Source: an uncultured Clostridia bacterium
GTDB taxonomy: Bacteria; Bacillota; Clostridia; Lachnospirales; Anaerotignaceae
Reading direction: 5' to 3'
DNA length: 64,000 nucleotides
NCBI GenBank assembly: GCA_910583755.1
Contig: CAJTZO010000010.1
Span: 3,536 to 67,535, forward strand
Every line of letters begins with the position of its first letter. Positions within the stretch are counted from its first letter, which is position 1. The notes below the pieces were generated by a model. That model searched no databases. It was not told where the DNA came from and worked only from the letters and a program-made list of their open reading frames with translations. The position numbers and the translations under genes are program-made. Below, piece after piece: positions 25,627-34,857 of the stretch.

Positions 25627-25662
25627 AAAGCCCTTAGTATCTTTATGCTAAGGACTTTTTTT
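25627..25662. terminator. Terminator between feoB and a convergent gene
   Basis: Stem CCTTAGTAT / ATGCTAAGG with a T-run (ACTTTTTTT) on the plus side. It ends the feo operon and overlaps the 3' side of the convergent minus gene. Confidence 0.7.
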
Positions 25663-25667
25663 ATGTA

Positions 25668-26072
25668 TTACTTTTGAATTGGTATAAAATGAAATAATGT
25701 TTTGATGATGCCAGGACTAAATTTGTTAACCCCCATTTTTTGAGATGCCTGTAACACGGTAGAAATATCTAAATTATAGATATAAGAGATATTTTCAGCA
25801 GTATAATATTGTGGAATACCACAATACAACTCTCTAGCAAAAATATGACACAAGGTACTAGAACCATGTTTCATAATCTCAAAAAAAGTCGTTTGGTCAA
25901 TCTTTTTTATCCTTTGTTTTTGCATAATGTGTTCGATTTCCGACTGAGGAATATGCAGCAATTCAGCAGTTTTTGAAATAGAGTAAGGTGGTTTTTTTGT
26001 TTTTAAAAAAATATCAATTTGTTTTAGATATGGTTCAATTTCTGTTTCGTACTCCTCTTTAAATGTCTTCAT
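25668..26072 (-). CDS. Small HTH-like protein of unknown function
   Basis: 134 residues, ATG after GGGGGGATATT. Contains SISKTAELLHIPQSEIEHIMQKQ and a second helix pair (TAENISYIYNLDISTVLQASQKM), both looking like helix-turn-helix units. A conserved-looking Cys in TLCHIFARELYCG. I do not recognise the family. Likely a DNA-binding regulator or a small adaptor. It is convergent with feoB. Confidence 0.55.
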   Translation of the reverse strand: MKTFKEEYETEIEPYLKQIDIFLKTKKPPYSISKTAELLHIPQSEIEHIMQKQRIKKIDQTTFFEIMKHGSSTLCHIFARELYCGIPQYYTAENISYIYNLDISTVLQASQKMGVNKFSPGIIKTLFHFIPIQK

Positions 26073-26147
26073 AAAAATATCCCCCCTGCAATGATATCTT
26101 TAGTATACTATAATAAAAAGGACTTTTCATTATGAAATGACTGGAAA

Positions 26148-26191
26148 GAAAAAGGGAAAAAAGAAAGGCAAAGGTTTTTTCTACCTTTGCC
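26148..26191 (-). terminator. Terminator of the 17-codon gene
   Basis: On the minus strand GGCAAAGGT (26191-26183 side) pairs with its complement at 26175-26167, followed by TTTCTTTTTT. It lies one base after the small stop codon. Confidence 0.75.
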
Positions 26192-26245
26192 TCAGCCGAT
26201 GAGTAACAAACATTCATCAATAATTTCTTGTGGTATTGTATACAT
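26192..26245 (-). CDS. Tiny 17-residue ORF with full expression signals
   Basis: Minus strand ORF encoding MYTIPQEIIDECLLLIG then TGA. It has an AAAGGAGG site seven bases before ATG at 26245, a consensus promoter 50 bases upstream and a perfect terminator just after the stop. This makes a complete monocistronic transcript of about 110 nt. It may encode a microprotein, a toxin-like peptide or a signalling peptide, or be a leader for a small RNA. No family recognised. Confidence 0.6.
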   Translation of the reverse strand: MYTIPQEIIDECLLLIG

Positions 26246-26288
26246 AGTACAACCTCCTTTTATTCATAAAATCATATTTGATAGTATT

Positions 26289-26317
26289 ATTATATCAAAA
26301 AAACATCATTATTTCAA
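26289..26317 (-). promoter_or_regulatory. Promoter of the 17-codon gene
   Basis: Minus strand TTGAAA (26317-26312) and TATAAT (26294-26289) with exactly 17 nt between them. Confidence 0.75.
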
Positions 26318-26397
26318 TAAAATTAGATTAATTTTTTATTAAAATTAAAACAAAAAAGTGCCAAAATAAATTGACACTTTTTCTATTTTGCAACATT

Positions 26398-26742
26398 TTA
26401 AAACATGCCTCCGCCTAAACCGCCAAGACCACCTGTTACTTTGCTCATTTCTGTGGTATACATTTCATCTGCCTGACGAATTGCTTCATTTACAGCAGAT
26501 AAAATTAAATCTTCTAACATTTCCATATCATCGGGGTCAACCACTTCAGGGTCAATTTTAATAGATTGTATTTCTTTTTTACCAGAAATCACAATTTTTA
26601 CAGCACCACCACCACTTGTCATTTCTAATGTTTTTTCATTTAATGATTCCTGCATTTCTACCATTTGTTTTTGCATCTTTTGGGCTTGCTTCATAAGATT
26701 GTTCATATTCATGCCACCCATACCATTAAATCCTCTTGCCAT
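26398..26742 (-). CDS. ybaB: YbaB/EbfC nucleoid-associated protein
   Basis: 114 residues; ATG after AGGAGGAAATC. NMNNLMKQAQKMQKQMVEMQESL and the G-GGGAVKIVISGKKEIQSIKIDPEVV block are diagnostic. It binds DNA as a dimer. Usually found between dnaX and recR; here dnaX is immediately upstream (69 bp), but recR is 11 kb away, so the classical operon is split. Confidence 0.95.
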   Translation of the reverse strand: MARGFNGMGGMNMNNLMKQAQKMQKQMVEMQESLNEKTLEMTSGGGAVKIVISGKKEIQSIKIDPEVVDPDDMEMLEDLILSAVNEAIRQADEMYTTEMSKVTGGLGGLGGGMF

Positions 26743-26810
26743 ATTGATTTCCTCCTAGTAAATAATATGATACCTATTTTACAGGAAAGAGCATAATAAT
26801 ACAACTGCTT

Positions 26811-28409
26811 TTATTCCTGAATTTCTGCTTCTGGAAAATAAGTGCCTACTAAACTTTCAAATTCTGCATCTTCTTCTGTTTTTTGCTCTGTTACACCATA
26901 TACACATCTATACCATTCGTTGTATTCTTGCTGTGTTATAACAAAAAGAGAAACACTTTTATGAAAATGTTCTTCTATTTTTTGCTGTAAAAAATCCATA
27001 TTTTTTTTGACAAGGTCTTGTAAAGCTGGAAAAGGGCAAACAACATAAATATTTTGGTCTGTTTCTTCTTTAAATTCCAGTGAAACTTGTGAAAAAACAC
27101 TTTTGACAGAAGGAGTTTCTATTTCTTGTATGATATCCTTCCAACCTTCCTTGATGATTTTTCTGTCTTGAGAAAGGATGAGAGGATGTTTAATCTTAGG
27201 AACTGTTTCTATATGTTGGACTGGTATAGGTTCTGAAGATGGTAAAAATGGAATTCCGCTTTCTATTTTTCTTTCAATTGCTGCTAATTTTGCAGAAATG
27301 CCATCTATATTTTTTTCTTCTGTAATACTACAAAGTTTTAACATTGCCACTTCTAATAAAATTCTTTCATTGGAGGCATATTTTAAGTCATTTTGTAATG
27401 TAGAAAATATTTTAATCAAATACATACATTCTTCTTTTGAAATTTTTTGTGCTTGTGTTTGTAATTGTTGGTATTCCTCTGAAGAAACATCTAGCATGAT
27501 AGAAGCATTCTCTATTGTGTTGCAAATAAGGAGATTTCTAAAATGAACTATTAATTCTATTACAAACTGACTAATATCTCGTCCCTGTATCATAATCTGT
27601 TCTATTAAATCCATGATTTGAACAGCATTTTTTTGTAAAATAGCTTCTGTCATCTCATATAATACACTATTATCAACAGCACCCACTACATCTAATACTT
27701 TGTCTAATGTTAACACTTCATCGCTATAAAAAGCAATACATTGGTCTAATATACTTAGGGAATCCCTCATAGAGCCATCACCCAAACGTGCCACATAATA
27801 AAGCGCTTCTTTTTCTGCCTCAATGTTTTCGATTTCCATATAATGAGAAAGTGTTTGTGCAATTTCTTCTGTTGTAATGCGATGAAAGTCGAAACGTTGA
27901 CAACGGGATAATATAGTAGCAGGTACTTTTTGAGGGTCTGTTGTAGCCAATATAAAGACAATGTGTTCTGGTGGTTCTTCCAAAGTTTTTAATAAAGCAT
28001 TAAAAGCACCTGTAGAAAGCATATGCACTTCATCAATAATATAAATTTTATAACGCCCTTCTGTAGGAGGATATTTCACTTCTTCTCTAATTTCTCTAAT
28101 GTTATCAACACCATTATTAGAAGCTGCGTCAATTTCAATTACATTCATGCTTCTATTTTCTAATGCAGCACGGCAAAGTTCACATTTGTTACAAGGATTT
28201 CCTTCTTTTGGAGAAAGACAGTTGATTGCTCTTGCTACTATTTTTGCAGTAGAAGTTTTCCCAGTTCCTCTTGTACCACAAAAAAGATATGCATGAGAAA
28301 CACGATTTGTTAAAATTTGATTTTTTATAGTTTTGACAATATGTTTTTGTCCTACAATTCCGTTAAAATTGTCCGGACGAAACTTTCTGTAAAGTGCTGT
28401 ATAAGACAT
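26811..28409 (-). CDS. dnaX: DNA polymerase III subunit gamma/tau
   Basis: 532 residues from ATG at 28409 (MSYTALYRKFRP, with GGGAGAG upstream; a longer frame to 28550 is improbable). Walker A GTRGTGKTSTAK, zinc-binding Cys set (C-x-x-x-...-CNKCELC), Walker B YIIDEVHMLS, sensor LATTDPQKVPATILSRCQRFDF. It loads the sliding clamp. The C-terminal tau domain is short. Operon with ybaB. Confidence 0.95.
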   Translation of the reverse strand: MSYTALYRKFRPDNFNGIVGQKHIVKTIKNQILTNRVSHAYLFCGTRGTGKTSTAKIVARAINCLSPKEGNPCNKCELCRAALENRSMNVIEIDAASNNGVDNIREIREEVKYPPTEGRYKIYIIDEVHMLSTGAFNALLKTLEEPPEHIVFILATTDPQKVPATILSRCQRFDFHRITTEEIAQTLSHYMEIENIEAEKEALYYVARLGDGSMRDSLSILDQCIAFYSDEVLTLDKVLDVVGAVDNSVLYEMTEAILQKNAVQIMDLIEQIMIQGRDISQFVIELIVHFRNLLICNTIENASIMLDVSSEEYQQLQTQAQKISKEECMYLIKIFSTLQNDLKYASNERILLEVAMLKLCSITEEKNIDGISAKLAAIERKIESGIPFLPSSEPIPVQHIETVPKIKHPLILSQDRKIIKEGWKDIIQEIETPSVKSVFSQVSLEFKEETDQNIYVVCPFPALQDLVKKNMDFLQQKIEEHFHKSVSLFVITQQEYNEWYRCVYGVTEQKTEEDAEFESLVGTYFPEAEIQE

Positions 28410-28598
28410 AAAACTGCTCTCCCTATATGATTGATTTTTCCATTTGTTTTTTATTTTATCATAATAAAAATTAAAAAAAAAGGCTTTTATCGTGTAAAAC
28501 AACACCTGCATAAAAATTAGTTTAAAAATAAATAATATATAAAATCTCAAACAAAAATAAATAAATTAAAATAGCCTTATAATGATAGTATCATTTCT

Positions 28599-28813
28599 CA
28601 GTCTGTCAATAAAGTCTTTTTTTGCGGATTTCACTCATACCCCCACTTTTTTAAAAAAAAGTGGGACAAAAAACTTTTATGGAAAAACTGGCGTTTTTTC
28701 TGATAAAATCAATCTTTTTAGCGAAACATTAGTTTCGTATAGTTCTTTGCTTAATTCTTTCAAGAAAGAATTAAGAGTTTGAGGGCTAGCCCTCAAAGTT
28801 TTTTGACAAGCTG
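28599..28813 (+). repeat. MITE-like hairpin repeat, full copy A
   Basis: Begins CAGTCTGTCAA and ends TTGACAAGCTG, imperfect inverted ends (9 of 11). Internal hairpins: CCCACTTTTTT / AAAAAAGTGGG, GCGAAACATTAGTTTCG, CTTTCAAGAAAG and the palindrome TTTGAGGGCTAGCCCTCAAA. No ORF. Its right end lies 30 bp upstream of the walR -35 box. Confidence 0.8.
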
Positions 28814-28843
28814 TGCTTTCTTTCAAGAAAGTAGTGTTTTTAT

Positions 28844-28872
28844 TTTACATTTTTATTTGTTTTTAGTATAAT
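28844..28872 (+). promoter_or_regulatory. walR operon promoter
   Basis: TTTACA (28844-28849) and TATAAT (28867-28872), spacing 17. The walR TTG start with its AGGAGG site follows 46 nt later. Confidence 0.75.
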
Positions 28873-28918
28873 ATAATAAAATCAGTTTGTTTTTTAGAAC
28901 AAATTAGGAGGTGCAACT

Positions 28919-29614
28919 TTGCAAAAGAAAGTATTGATTGTAGATGATGAAAAAAATATTGTAGATATTATTGCCTTTAATTTAAAAAAAGAAGGCTTTT
29001 TAGTAATCAAAGCGGGGGACGGCGAAGAAGGGCTTAGAAAAACCTTTGAACAAAAACCAGATATTATTTTATTAGATATTATGATGCCCAAAATGGATGG
29101 GTACGAAACTTGCAAAAAAATCAGGGAAAAACTTCAAACACCTATCATTATGCTAACAGCAAGAGCCGAAGAAGTGGATAAAGTATTAGGATTGGAGTTA
29201 GGCGCGGACGATTATGTAACAAAACCCTTTGGTATTCGGGAACTTGTCGCAAGAGTCAAGGCAAATCTCAGGCGTTTAGAAGTATTAGAAAAACAGTCCT
29301 CTGTTGTTACAGGAAATCAGCAGGAATACGGCAGAATTGTCATTAATTTAGATAGATATGAAGTACAAAAAGATGGAAAAGTAGTTGATTTAACTTATCG
29401 GGAATTTGAACTACTTAAATTTTTAGCACAGCAAAAGGGACAGGTTTTTTCAAGAGAAGCATTGTTGGAAAAAGTGTGGGGATATGAATATTTTGGAGAT
29501 GTTCGTACTGTTGATGTAACGGTGCGACGTCTAAGAGAGAAAATTGAAGATGACCCAGGAAAACCAGCAACCATATTAACAAAAAGAGGCGTGGGCTATT
29601 ATTTTGATTGTTAA
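28919..29614 (+). CDS. walR: WalR-type response regulator
   Basis: 231 residues from a TTG start preceded by AGGAGGTGCAACT. Receiver domain with acidic D9/D10, phospho-acceptor Asp53 in LLDIMMPKMDG, and K in VTKPFG. OmpR-type winged helix at the C-terminus (VDLTYREFELLKFLAQ...RTVDVTVRRLREKIEDDP). It is the first gene of a locus with a WalK kinase, YycH, YycI, YycJ and RlmH, which identifies it as WalR (YycF), the regulator of cell-wall hydrolases. Confidence 0.93.
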   Translation: MQKKVLIVDDEKNIVDIIAFNLKKEGFLVIKAGDGEEGLRKTFEQKPDIILLDIMMPKMDGYETCKKIREKLQTPIIMLTARAEEVDKVLGLELGADDYVTKPFGIRELVARVKANLRRLEVLEKQSSVVTGNQQEYGRIVINLDRYEVQKDGKVVDLTYREFELLKFLAQQKGQVFSREALLEKVWGYEYFGDVRTVDVTVRRLREKIEDDPGKPATILTKRGVGYYFDC

Positions 29615-29628
29615 GGGATTGAATAAAA

Positions 29629-31410
29629 ATGAAAAGTTTAAAATGGAAGCTGATTACCATGTATTTGGGTTTAGTGCTTTTGGTAATGATTGTAAGTGGC
29701 ACCTATATTTTGTTAAGTTTAAGAAACATTGAAATCAGCAAGTCAAGACAAGAATTAGTATCATATGCCGAAAAAATAAATGACCAAGTGATTGCAGGTG
29801 GAGAAGAAGAATATTTTCAATCAGAATTGTTTAAAACGGTTTCTAATTCCATTGGTATACAAGGCAATATATTAGATGCAAAAGGAAAAACGATTGCCTC
29901 CACAACCGATTTACAACCTCCCTATGAAGATTACAAAAGTTCTGTTATTATTGCAGCAATGGCAGGTGTTTCTTCTTTTTCTACTGGTAAGAAAAATACA
30001 GATTCCTTTTGGCTAGCAAAAGAATGGATGAGTTATGCGACTCCAGTAAAAAATGCAAATGATGAGATTGTTTATATCATATTTACAAGATTAGATGCAA
30101 CTGATATGAAAAACAGCCTAAGGCAAACAACACAAACAATTATTATTGCTGTTATGTTAGCCCTGTTGTTAGCGGCAATTATGGGGTTTATTTTTTCTCA
30201 GACGTTGACAGGTCCTATTTTAGAATTGACAAAAGGTGCTAAAAATTTAGCAGAAGGTAGTTTAAATCAAAAAATAAAAGTACGAAGTGATGATGAAATT
30301 GGGCAGTTAACGGCAAGTTTTAATAACATGGCAACAAAATTGGAAAAAAATATGGCTGATATGTCAAAAGAAAAAAACAAATTGGAAATTATATTACATA
30401 ATATGACAGATGGTGTTCTTTCTTTTGATAAAGAAGGTGAGTTGATTCATGTCAACACTGCCAGCATGGAAATGCTAGAAGTTGATGAACTTCATTTAAC
30501 ATTTTCTCAGTTTATTAAAAAATTTGACATTAATTCTGGCGTTTATTTGGATATGGGACCAGAAGTCTCTCAAAAAGTAAATTTTCCAGTTGGAACTCGT
30601 TTTATTAATGCGAGTTTCTCCCCTTATTCCAGTGAAACAGAAAAAATAGCAGGTGTGGTTGTGGTGTTACAGGACATTACAGAGCAGAAAAAGCTGGATG
30701 ATATGAGAAAAGAATTTGTTGCAAATGTATCTCATGAATTAAGGACACCTTTAACTACCATTAAAAGTTATACAGAAACACTTTTAGATGGTGCCTTAGA
30801 TGACAGGGAAGTTGCGACAGAATTTTTAGATATTGTCAATAGTGAAGCAGATAGAATGGCATTTTTAGTAAGGGATTTGTTACAACTTTCCCGTTTTGAC
30901 AGTAAACAAGTACAACTGGATATTACGGAAATTCCGTTAAACGCCTTTTTAGAAGAAACAGTACGTCAAAATAAAATCCATGCAGAAGCAAAAGACCAAA
31001 GTTTATATTATGTGCCTGCAAAAAAAGATGTTATATTATATGGTGATAGGGACAGAATCAGCCAAGTTATCAATAATATTGTTACTAATGCTATTAAATA
31101 TAGTTTATCTAAAGCAGAAATTCGTATTTCTACAGGAGAAGATGCATATTATTATAAAATTATGGTAAAAGATACAGGTATGGGAATCCAAAGAGAAGAC
31201 CTTCCAAGAATTTTTGAACGTTTTTATAGAGTAGACAAAGCACGAAGCAGAGCTATGGGTGGAACTGGTTTAGGACTTGCTATTGCAAAAGAAATTATGG
31301 AAAGTCATGGAGGACGACTAACAGCAGAAAGTGAATATGGAAAGGGTACTACTATGACAATGTGGTTTCCAAAAGCACAACAAGAACCTTGGGAAGGCGA
31401 AATATTTTAA
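29629..31410 (+). CDS. walK: WalK-type sensor histidine kinase
   Basis: 593 residues. TM1 at about 9-31, extracellular sensor (about 32-165), TM2 about 168-190 and a HAMP domain, PAS domain (about 255-355), then the H box ANVSHELRTPLTTIKSY and the N, G1, F, G2 boxes (INNIVTNAIKYS, KDTGMGIQREDLPRIFERFYRVD, GGTGLGLAIAKEI). Architecture is full WalK (TM-TM-HAMP-PAS-HisKA-HATPase). It phosphorylates WalR in response to cell-wall state. Two kinase subunits are expected to interact with YycH/YycI encoded downstream. Confidence 0.92.
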   Translation: MKSLKWKLITMYLGLVLLVMIVSGTYILLSLRNIEISKSRQELVSYAEKINDQVIAGGEEEYFQSELFKTVSNSIGIQGNILDAKGKTIASTTDLQPPYEDYKSSVIIAAMAGVSSFSTGKKNTDSFWLAKEWMSYATPVKNANDEIVYIIFTRLDATDMKNSLRQTTQTIIIAVMLALLLAAIMGFIFSQTLTGPILELTKGAKNLAEGSLNQKIKVRSDDEIGQLTASFNNMATKLEKNMADMSKEKNKLEIILHNMTDGVLSFDKEGELIHVNTASMEMLEVDELHLTFSQFIKKFDINSGVYLDMGPEVSQKVNFPVGTRFINASFSPYSSETEKIAGVVVVLQDITEQKKLDDMRKEFVANVSHELRTPLTTIKSYTETLLDGALDDREVATEFLDIVNSEADRMAFLVRDLLQLSRFDSKQVQLDITEIPLNAFLEETVRQNKIHAEAKDQSLYYVPAKKDVILYGDRDRISQVINNIVTNAIKYSLSKAEIRISTGEDAYYYKIMVKDTGMGIQREDLPRIFERFYRVDKARSRAMGGTGLGLAIAKEIMESHGGRLTAESEYGKGTTMTMWFPKAQQEPWEGEIF

Positions 31411-31537
31411 CTTGCTTTTTTATAAAGAAGAAATTTACTTTTGGTTGAAGACAAAACCTTAAGGTTTTTATGAATTAATGTTTGTTTTCAATCCTTTGAA
31501 TAGATGCCAGATTAATGTAATTCAAACGTAAGCACGT

Positions 31538-31570
31538 TGTAACATAATTGTAACATTGCTAGGTTATAAT
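31538..31570 (+). promoter_or_regulatory. WalR-type binding site and promoter upstream of the secreted protein gene
   Basis: TGTAAC (31538-31543), five bases, TGTAAC (31549-31554): an exact match to the direct-repeat pattern (TGTWAH-N5-TGTWAH) bound by WalR/PhoP-type OmpR regulators. TATAAT lies at 31565-31570, with no good -35 box, as expected for an activator-dependent promoter. Confidence 0.65.
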
Positions 31571-31624
31571 AGGGGCGTGTAGAGTACGTGGTACAAAAAT
31601 TTTAGTTAAGGAGGCCAATTAGAA

Positions 31625-32098
31625 ATGAAAAAACTTTCTATCGCGTTTATTGTTGTAATGCTTTTTTGCTTTGCACCAGTGCTTGTTTACGCAAGGCCTC
31701 TTGATGCTGAAACGGCGGAGCAGGAACTTGGTCTTTCCGTAACAAGTGGCATTGATATGTCAAAGGAAACACAGTCCACCTTTGATGATTCTAAAATTAT
31801 CGCAGGTGTCGCAAATCAAGGAACTGCCATTGAAATCAGTGTTTGTACAAAAGACGCCAATGGGGAGTTGACAGAGAATGCGTGCTTTGAAATTGAAGTC
31901 GGCGCTTCTGGTATTTTTAGCCAGACTGTTGAATTAAGCCTTGGAGAGAATGTTGTAGCTATTACAGCATCAAAAGAGGGATGCGAAACAGTCAGTGGAG
32001 AAACCATTGTCAAAAGGCGTAATATTACGATTAAAAATGAATTGGAGAATACAGTTTCGATTCCCGGCAGCACAAGAAACCTATCGCTAACAATGTAA
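31625..32098 (+). CDS. Secreted protein inserted in the wal locus
   Basis: 157 residues; ATG with AAGGAGGCC upstream. Sec signal peptide (KKLSIAFIVVMLFCFAPVLVYA, cleavage likely after Ala) and a mature part predicted beta-rich (IEISVCTKDANGEL...EIEVGASGIFSQTVELSLGENVVAITASKEG). It resembles Ig-like/bacterial surface domains, and a short C-terminus follows. Codon use is less AT-biased than its neighbours, suggesting a different origin or stronger selection. It has its own promoter with a WalR-type box and lies between walK and yycH. Confidence 0.7.
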   Translation: MKKLSIAFIVVMLFCFAPVLVYARPLDAETAEQELGLSVTSGIDMSKETQSTFDDSKIIAGVANQGTAIEISVCTKDANGELTENACFEIEVGASGIFSQTVELSLGENVVAITASKEGCETVSGETIVKRRNITIKNELENTVSIPGSTRNLSLTM

Positions 32099-32134
32099 TT
32101 GGGCAAAAATGAAATATAGAAGCGGTGAAAATCA

Positions 32135-33520
32135 ATGAATATCAACAAAATGAAAAGTTTTGTCATTATTATTTTGGTTATAGCTGCTGTTTATCAAACG
32201 GGATTGTTATGGCTTGAGGATACTGCAAGCCATAACTTTTTTTATACTGTTTTTGGTCTAGGTGGACAAAAACAAGTGACGGCAGAAGAAAAGACATTGC
32301 TTTTGCCTAGTAAATTTGTGATAGGCAGTGGAAATAGAAAATATACGGTGGCATATGCAAGCGATATTGAAAAAGAAGCAATTTTATCAGAAAGTGATAA
32401 TTTATTACAGGAAATATTAACACAAGGAACAGCAGATACCTTAAAACAAGAAATTGATTGGGAAACAATTTTAGAAGAAAGGTGTTTATTACTAGAATAT
32501 CATTCTTTTATCCCTGTTACAGAATATTTTCAAAATTATAGTAAAAAATTTTTGGTACCTTCTATTAAAAATTTTAACTATATTGCACTTATACCAAGTA
32601 AAACAAGCAATGGAACAACAAATATTTACTTTATCAATACAAATTTGGAACAAAGTTGCCGTGTTACAATGGAGAAATCTCGTTTTGCTACAACACTATA
32701 TTCTATGTTGGAATCGAAAGAGAATTATTTAACTTATGTTTCTACAAAACAAAGTGGCTTTAATCTATTTCAAGACAGTGTATTTGTGCCACAGTGGAAG
32801 GAAAAAACCTTACCTTATAGAAGTGTTATGGAAATGAATCCCTTTATGCAAGATGGCAGTATTAACCGTTATTATTTAGAAAATTCTGTAGATAGTTTTT
32901 TCAAAAATTTAGAATCGGATTGGAATAGAGTGGATGAAACAGGTACTTTTGTATTTAGCGATGAAACTGTAGTGGTAAGATATTATCCAAAGGGAATCTT
33001 AGAATATTATAGTTATGAAAGATATGATACAGAAGCAACAACAGATATTGCTACTGGTTATCAAATTTGTAAAAATTTTATGAATAATGATATTTCCTTA
33101 GAAACAGATGTTTATTTATCTGGGGTAGAAATTAATCGAAATGAAATGATATATTATTTTGATTATACCATAGATAATTATCCTATTTTATTTTCTGAAG
33201 CAATTCAAAAAGAATTTGAAATGCCTCATGCGATTGAATTTTCTATCCGAGGAAATTCTGTCAGAAAGTACAAAAGATATGCTCATAATTTTAAGGCAGT
33301 TGATAGTAAAGATAAAGAAATATCTGTAGAATTTTTAGAAGCACTCGACCAAGCGATTGAACAATATCAAATCAACCATGAAAATGCAGAAGTGAAAGAA
33401 GTAGAAGACATGTATTTAGCTTATTTTGTAGAACCTAATTTTTCTGTTACCATGAAATGGATAACAGAATTATATGATGAATTATATATTGGAAAAACAG
33501 TAAGTGATAAAAAAACATAA
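32135..33520 (+). CDS. yycH: YycH-like regulator of WalRK
   Basis: 461 residues with an N-terminal membrane anchor (FVIIILVIAAVYQTGLLWL). The remainder is extracytoplasmic, with FSVTMKWITELYDELY at the C-terminus. Assignment is by position (walRK-yycH-yycI-...-yycJ) and the single N-terminal helix; YycH proteins diverge strongly in sequence. YycH and YycI modulate WalK by membrane contacts. Confidence 0.75.
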   Translation: MNINKMKSFVIIILVIAAVYQTGLLWLEDTASHNFFYTVFGLGGQKQVTAEEKTLLLPSKFVIGSGNRKYTVAYASDIEKEAILSESDNLLQEILTQGTADTLKQEIDWETILEERCLLLEYHSFIPVTEYFQNYSKKFLVPSIKNFNYIALIPSKTSNGTTNIYFINTNLEQSCRVTMEKSRFATTLYSMLESKENYLTYVSTKQSGFNLFQDSVFVPQWKEKTLPYRSVMEMNPFMQDGSINRYYLENSVDSFFKNLESDWNRVDETGTFVFSDETVVVRYYPKGILEYYSYERYDTEATTDIATGYQICKNFMNNDISLETDVYLSGVEINRNEMIYYFDYTIDNYPILFSEAIQKEFEMPHAIEFSIRGNSVRKYKRYAHNFKAVDSKDKEISVEFLEALDQAIEQYQINHENAEVKEVEDMYLAYFVEPNFSVTMKWITELYDELYIGKTVSDKKT

Positions 33521-33540
33521 AGAGAAAAGGAGGGAGAACT

Positions 33541-34425
33541 TTGGAATGGAAATCTGTTAAAAATTTATTACTTGTTATGCTTTTACTTATGAATGTGGTA
33601 TTAGGATTTTTTAATTATCGACAATATCAGGAAAATGTATTAACTTCTAGCCAAGAAAAAGCAATTTATCAAGTTCTCTCTCAAAATCGTATTATATTAT
33701 ATACTGATATTTTGACAAAATTTCCTCCTATGAGAAAGCTTTCTTTAAGTGCACCCATTTATAGTAGGGATGAAATGAAACATCAGTTTTTTCAGCAAGA
33801 GGAGGCAAGTATTACTGTAGAATTTAATAAAACGATTATTACAAGTGAGACCAAAACCTTGACAATGGAAGGAAATAAAGGGCAATTATCTTTTTTAAAT
33901 GGAACACGAGAAGCTAAAAAAGTTACGCTAACAGAAGCAAGAAAAGAAGCAGAGGAATTTATGAATTCTTTAAGTGGAAAAAATGTAGAAAATTTTGAAG
34001 TAGGGAATGTGCAAGAAATAAGAAGTGGCTATAAAGTAACTTTTTTTCAAAAATATAAAGGGGAATATGTTTTTGCAAATTGTTTTGAGGTGTATGTAGG
34101 AGAAAGAGGGATTTCCTATGTTACTTTAAATTATTATAATACGGAAGGATTTACAGGGGATAAAAAAGATATTTGTTTTTCTGATGAAGCATTGCTTACT
34201 TTTTTAGTGGAGATGGAAAAAGAAAGAGAAGAAACTGGAATTTATGAAACTGTAACCATACAAAAAATGGAACTAGGGTATGATTTTCAAGAAATGGAAG
34301 ATTTAAAAGTAGATAATGTTGCAAAACTTGTTCCTTGTTATAGAATTTATGTTTTAGGAAAAGAAAAACCCTATACTATCAATGCTTATACCAATGAAAT
34401 AATACGAGAAGTAAAAGAAGGATAA
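33541..34425 (+). CDS. yycI: YycI-like regulatory protein
   Basis: 294 residues from a TTG start (AAGGAGGGAGAACT upstream). One N-terminal membrane helix (LLLVMLLLMNVVLGFFNYR), then an extracytoplasmic domain. It follows YycH by 20 bp and matches YycI in size and position. Expected to form a complex with YycH and WalK. Followed by a repeat region at 34440. Confidence 0.72.
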   Translation: MEWKSVKNLLLVMLLLMNVVLGFFNYRQYQENVLTSSQEKAIYQVLSQNRIILYTDILTKFPPMRKLSLSAPIYSRDEMKHQFFQQEEASITVEFNKTIITSETKTLTMEGNKGQLSFLNGTREAKKVTLTEARKEAEEFMNSLSGKNVENFEVGNVQEIRSGYKVTFFQKYKGEYVFANCFEVYVGERGISYVTLNYYNTEGFTGDKKDICFSDEALLTFLVEMEKEREETGIYETVTIQKMELGYDFQEMEDLKVDNVAKLVPCYRIYVLGKEKPYTINAYTNEIIREVKEG

Positions 34426-34439
34426 AGAAAACTATTTCA

Positions 34440-34585
34440 CTTCAATGTGCAGTAGCGAAACACTAGTTTCACATGAAAGTTCTTTGCTAAACTTTCTTTC
34501 CAGAAAGCATAGAAAAACTTGACCAAAAGCTTTAAGGAAAAATTTTGTTTTTCGAGTGGCAAACAAAAATTTATTGACAGACTGA
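34440..34585 (+). repeat. Dispersed repeat fragment between yycI and murA
   Basis: Contains TTCACTTCAATGTGCAGTAGCGAAACACTA and the CTTTCTTTCCAGAAAG palindrome of the 7.4-kb repeat type, and ends with TTGACAGACTG, the inverted version of the MITE left end. It lies about 70 bp before the murA promoter. Nothing else is visible in the 34426-34857 gap besides the promoter. Confidence 0.6.
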
Positions 34586-34656
34586 AGCGTACTGCTTGAA
34601 AGTAGACGCTTTTTTTATGAAAAAATGCCAATTTTAATTTATACTATAAAAAATGT

Positions 34657-34684
34657 TTGAGATTTTAGTATTTAGTGGTATAAT
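34657..34684 (+). promoter_or_regulatory. Promoter upstream of murA
   Basis: TTGAGA (34657-34662) and TATAAT (34679-34684), 16 nt apart. Another TATAAT lies at 34731. murA starts at 34858 with GGGAGG upstream. Confidence 0.55.
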
Positions 34685-34857
34685 TGCTATAATAAAAATG
34701 AAACAACTGCAAATAGATATTATTTATGGTATAATATATTGTTAATAGATTTGTTTTTTAAAAATAGAAGCGGAGTTTCTATTTTTTATCATGTAATCCT
34801 ACTAAGATAAATATGAAATAAAAAACAAGAGTTTCTTTGGGAGGAATTGAAGTTTTT

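Larger units (their letters stand above)
28410..28918. other. Divergent dnaX-walR intergenic region
   Basis: About 500 bases. It contains the start side of dnaX (no distinct promoter picked), the MITE-like repeat at 28599-28813 and the walR promoter. No signal of an SRP RNA, which is common before dnaX in Firmicutes. Confidence 0.6.

Noticed and set aside
28410..28598. SRP RNA upstream of dnaX
   Set aside because: The conserved GGAAGCAG-type tetraloop core is missing.
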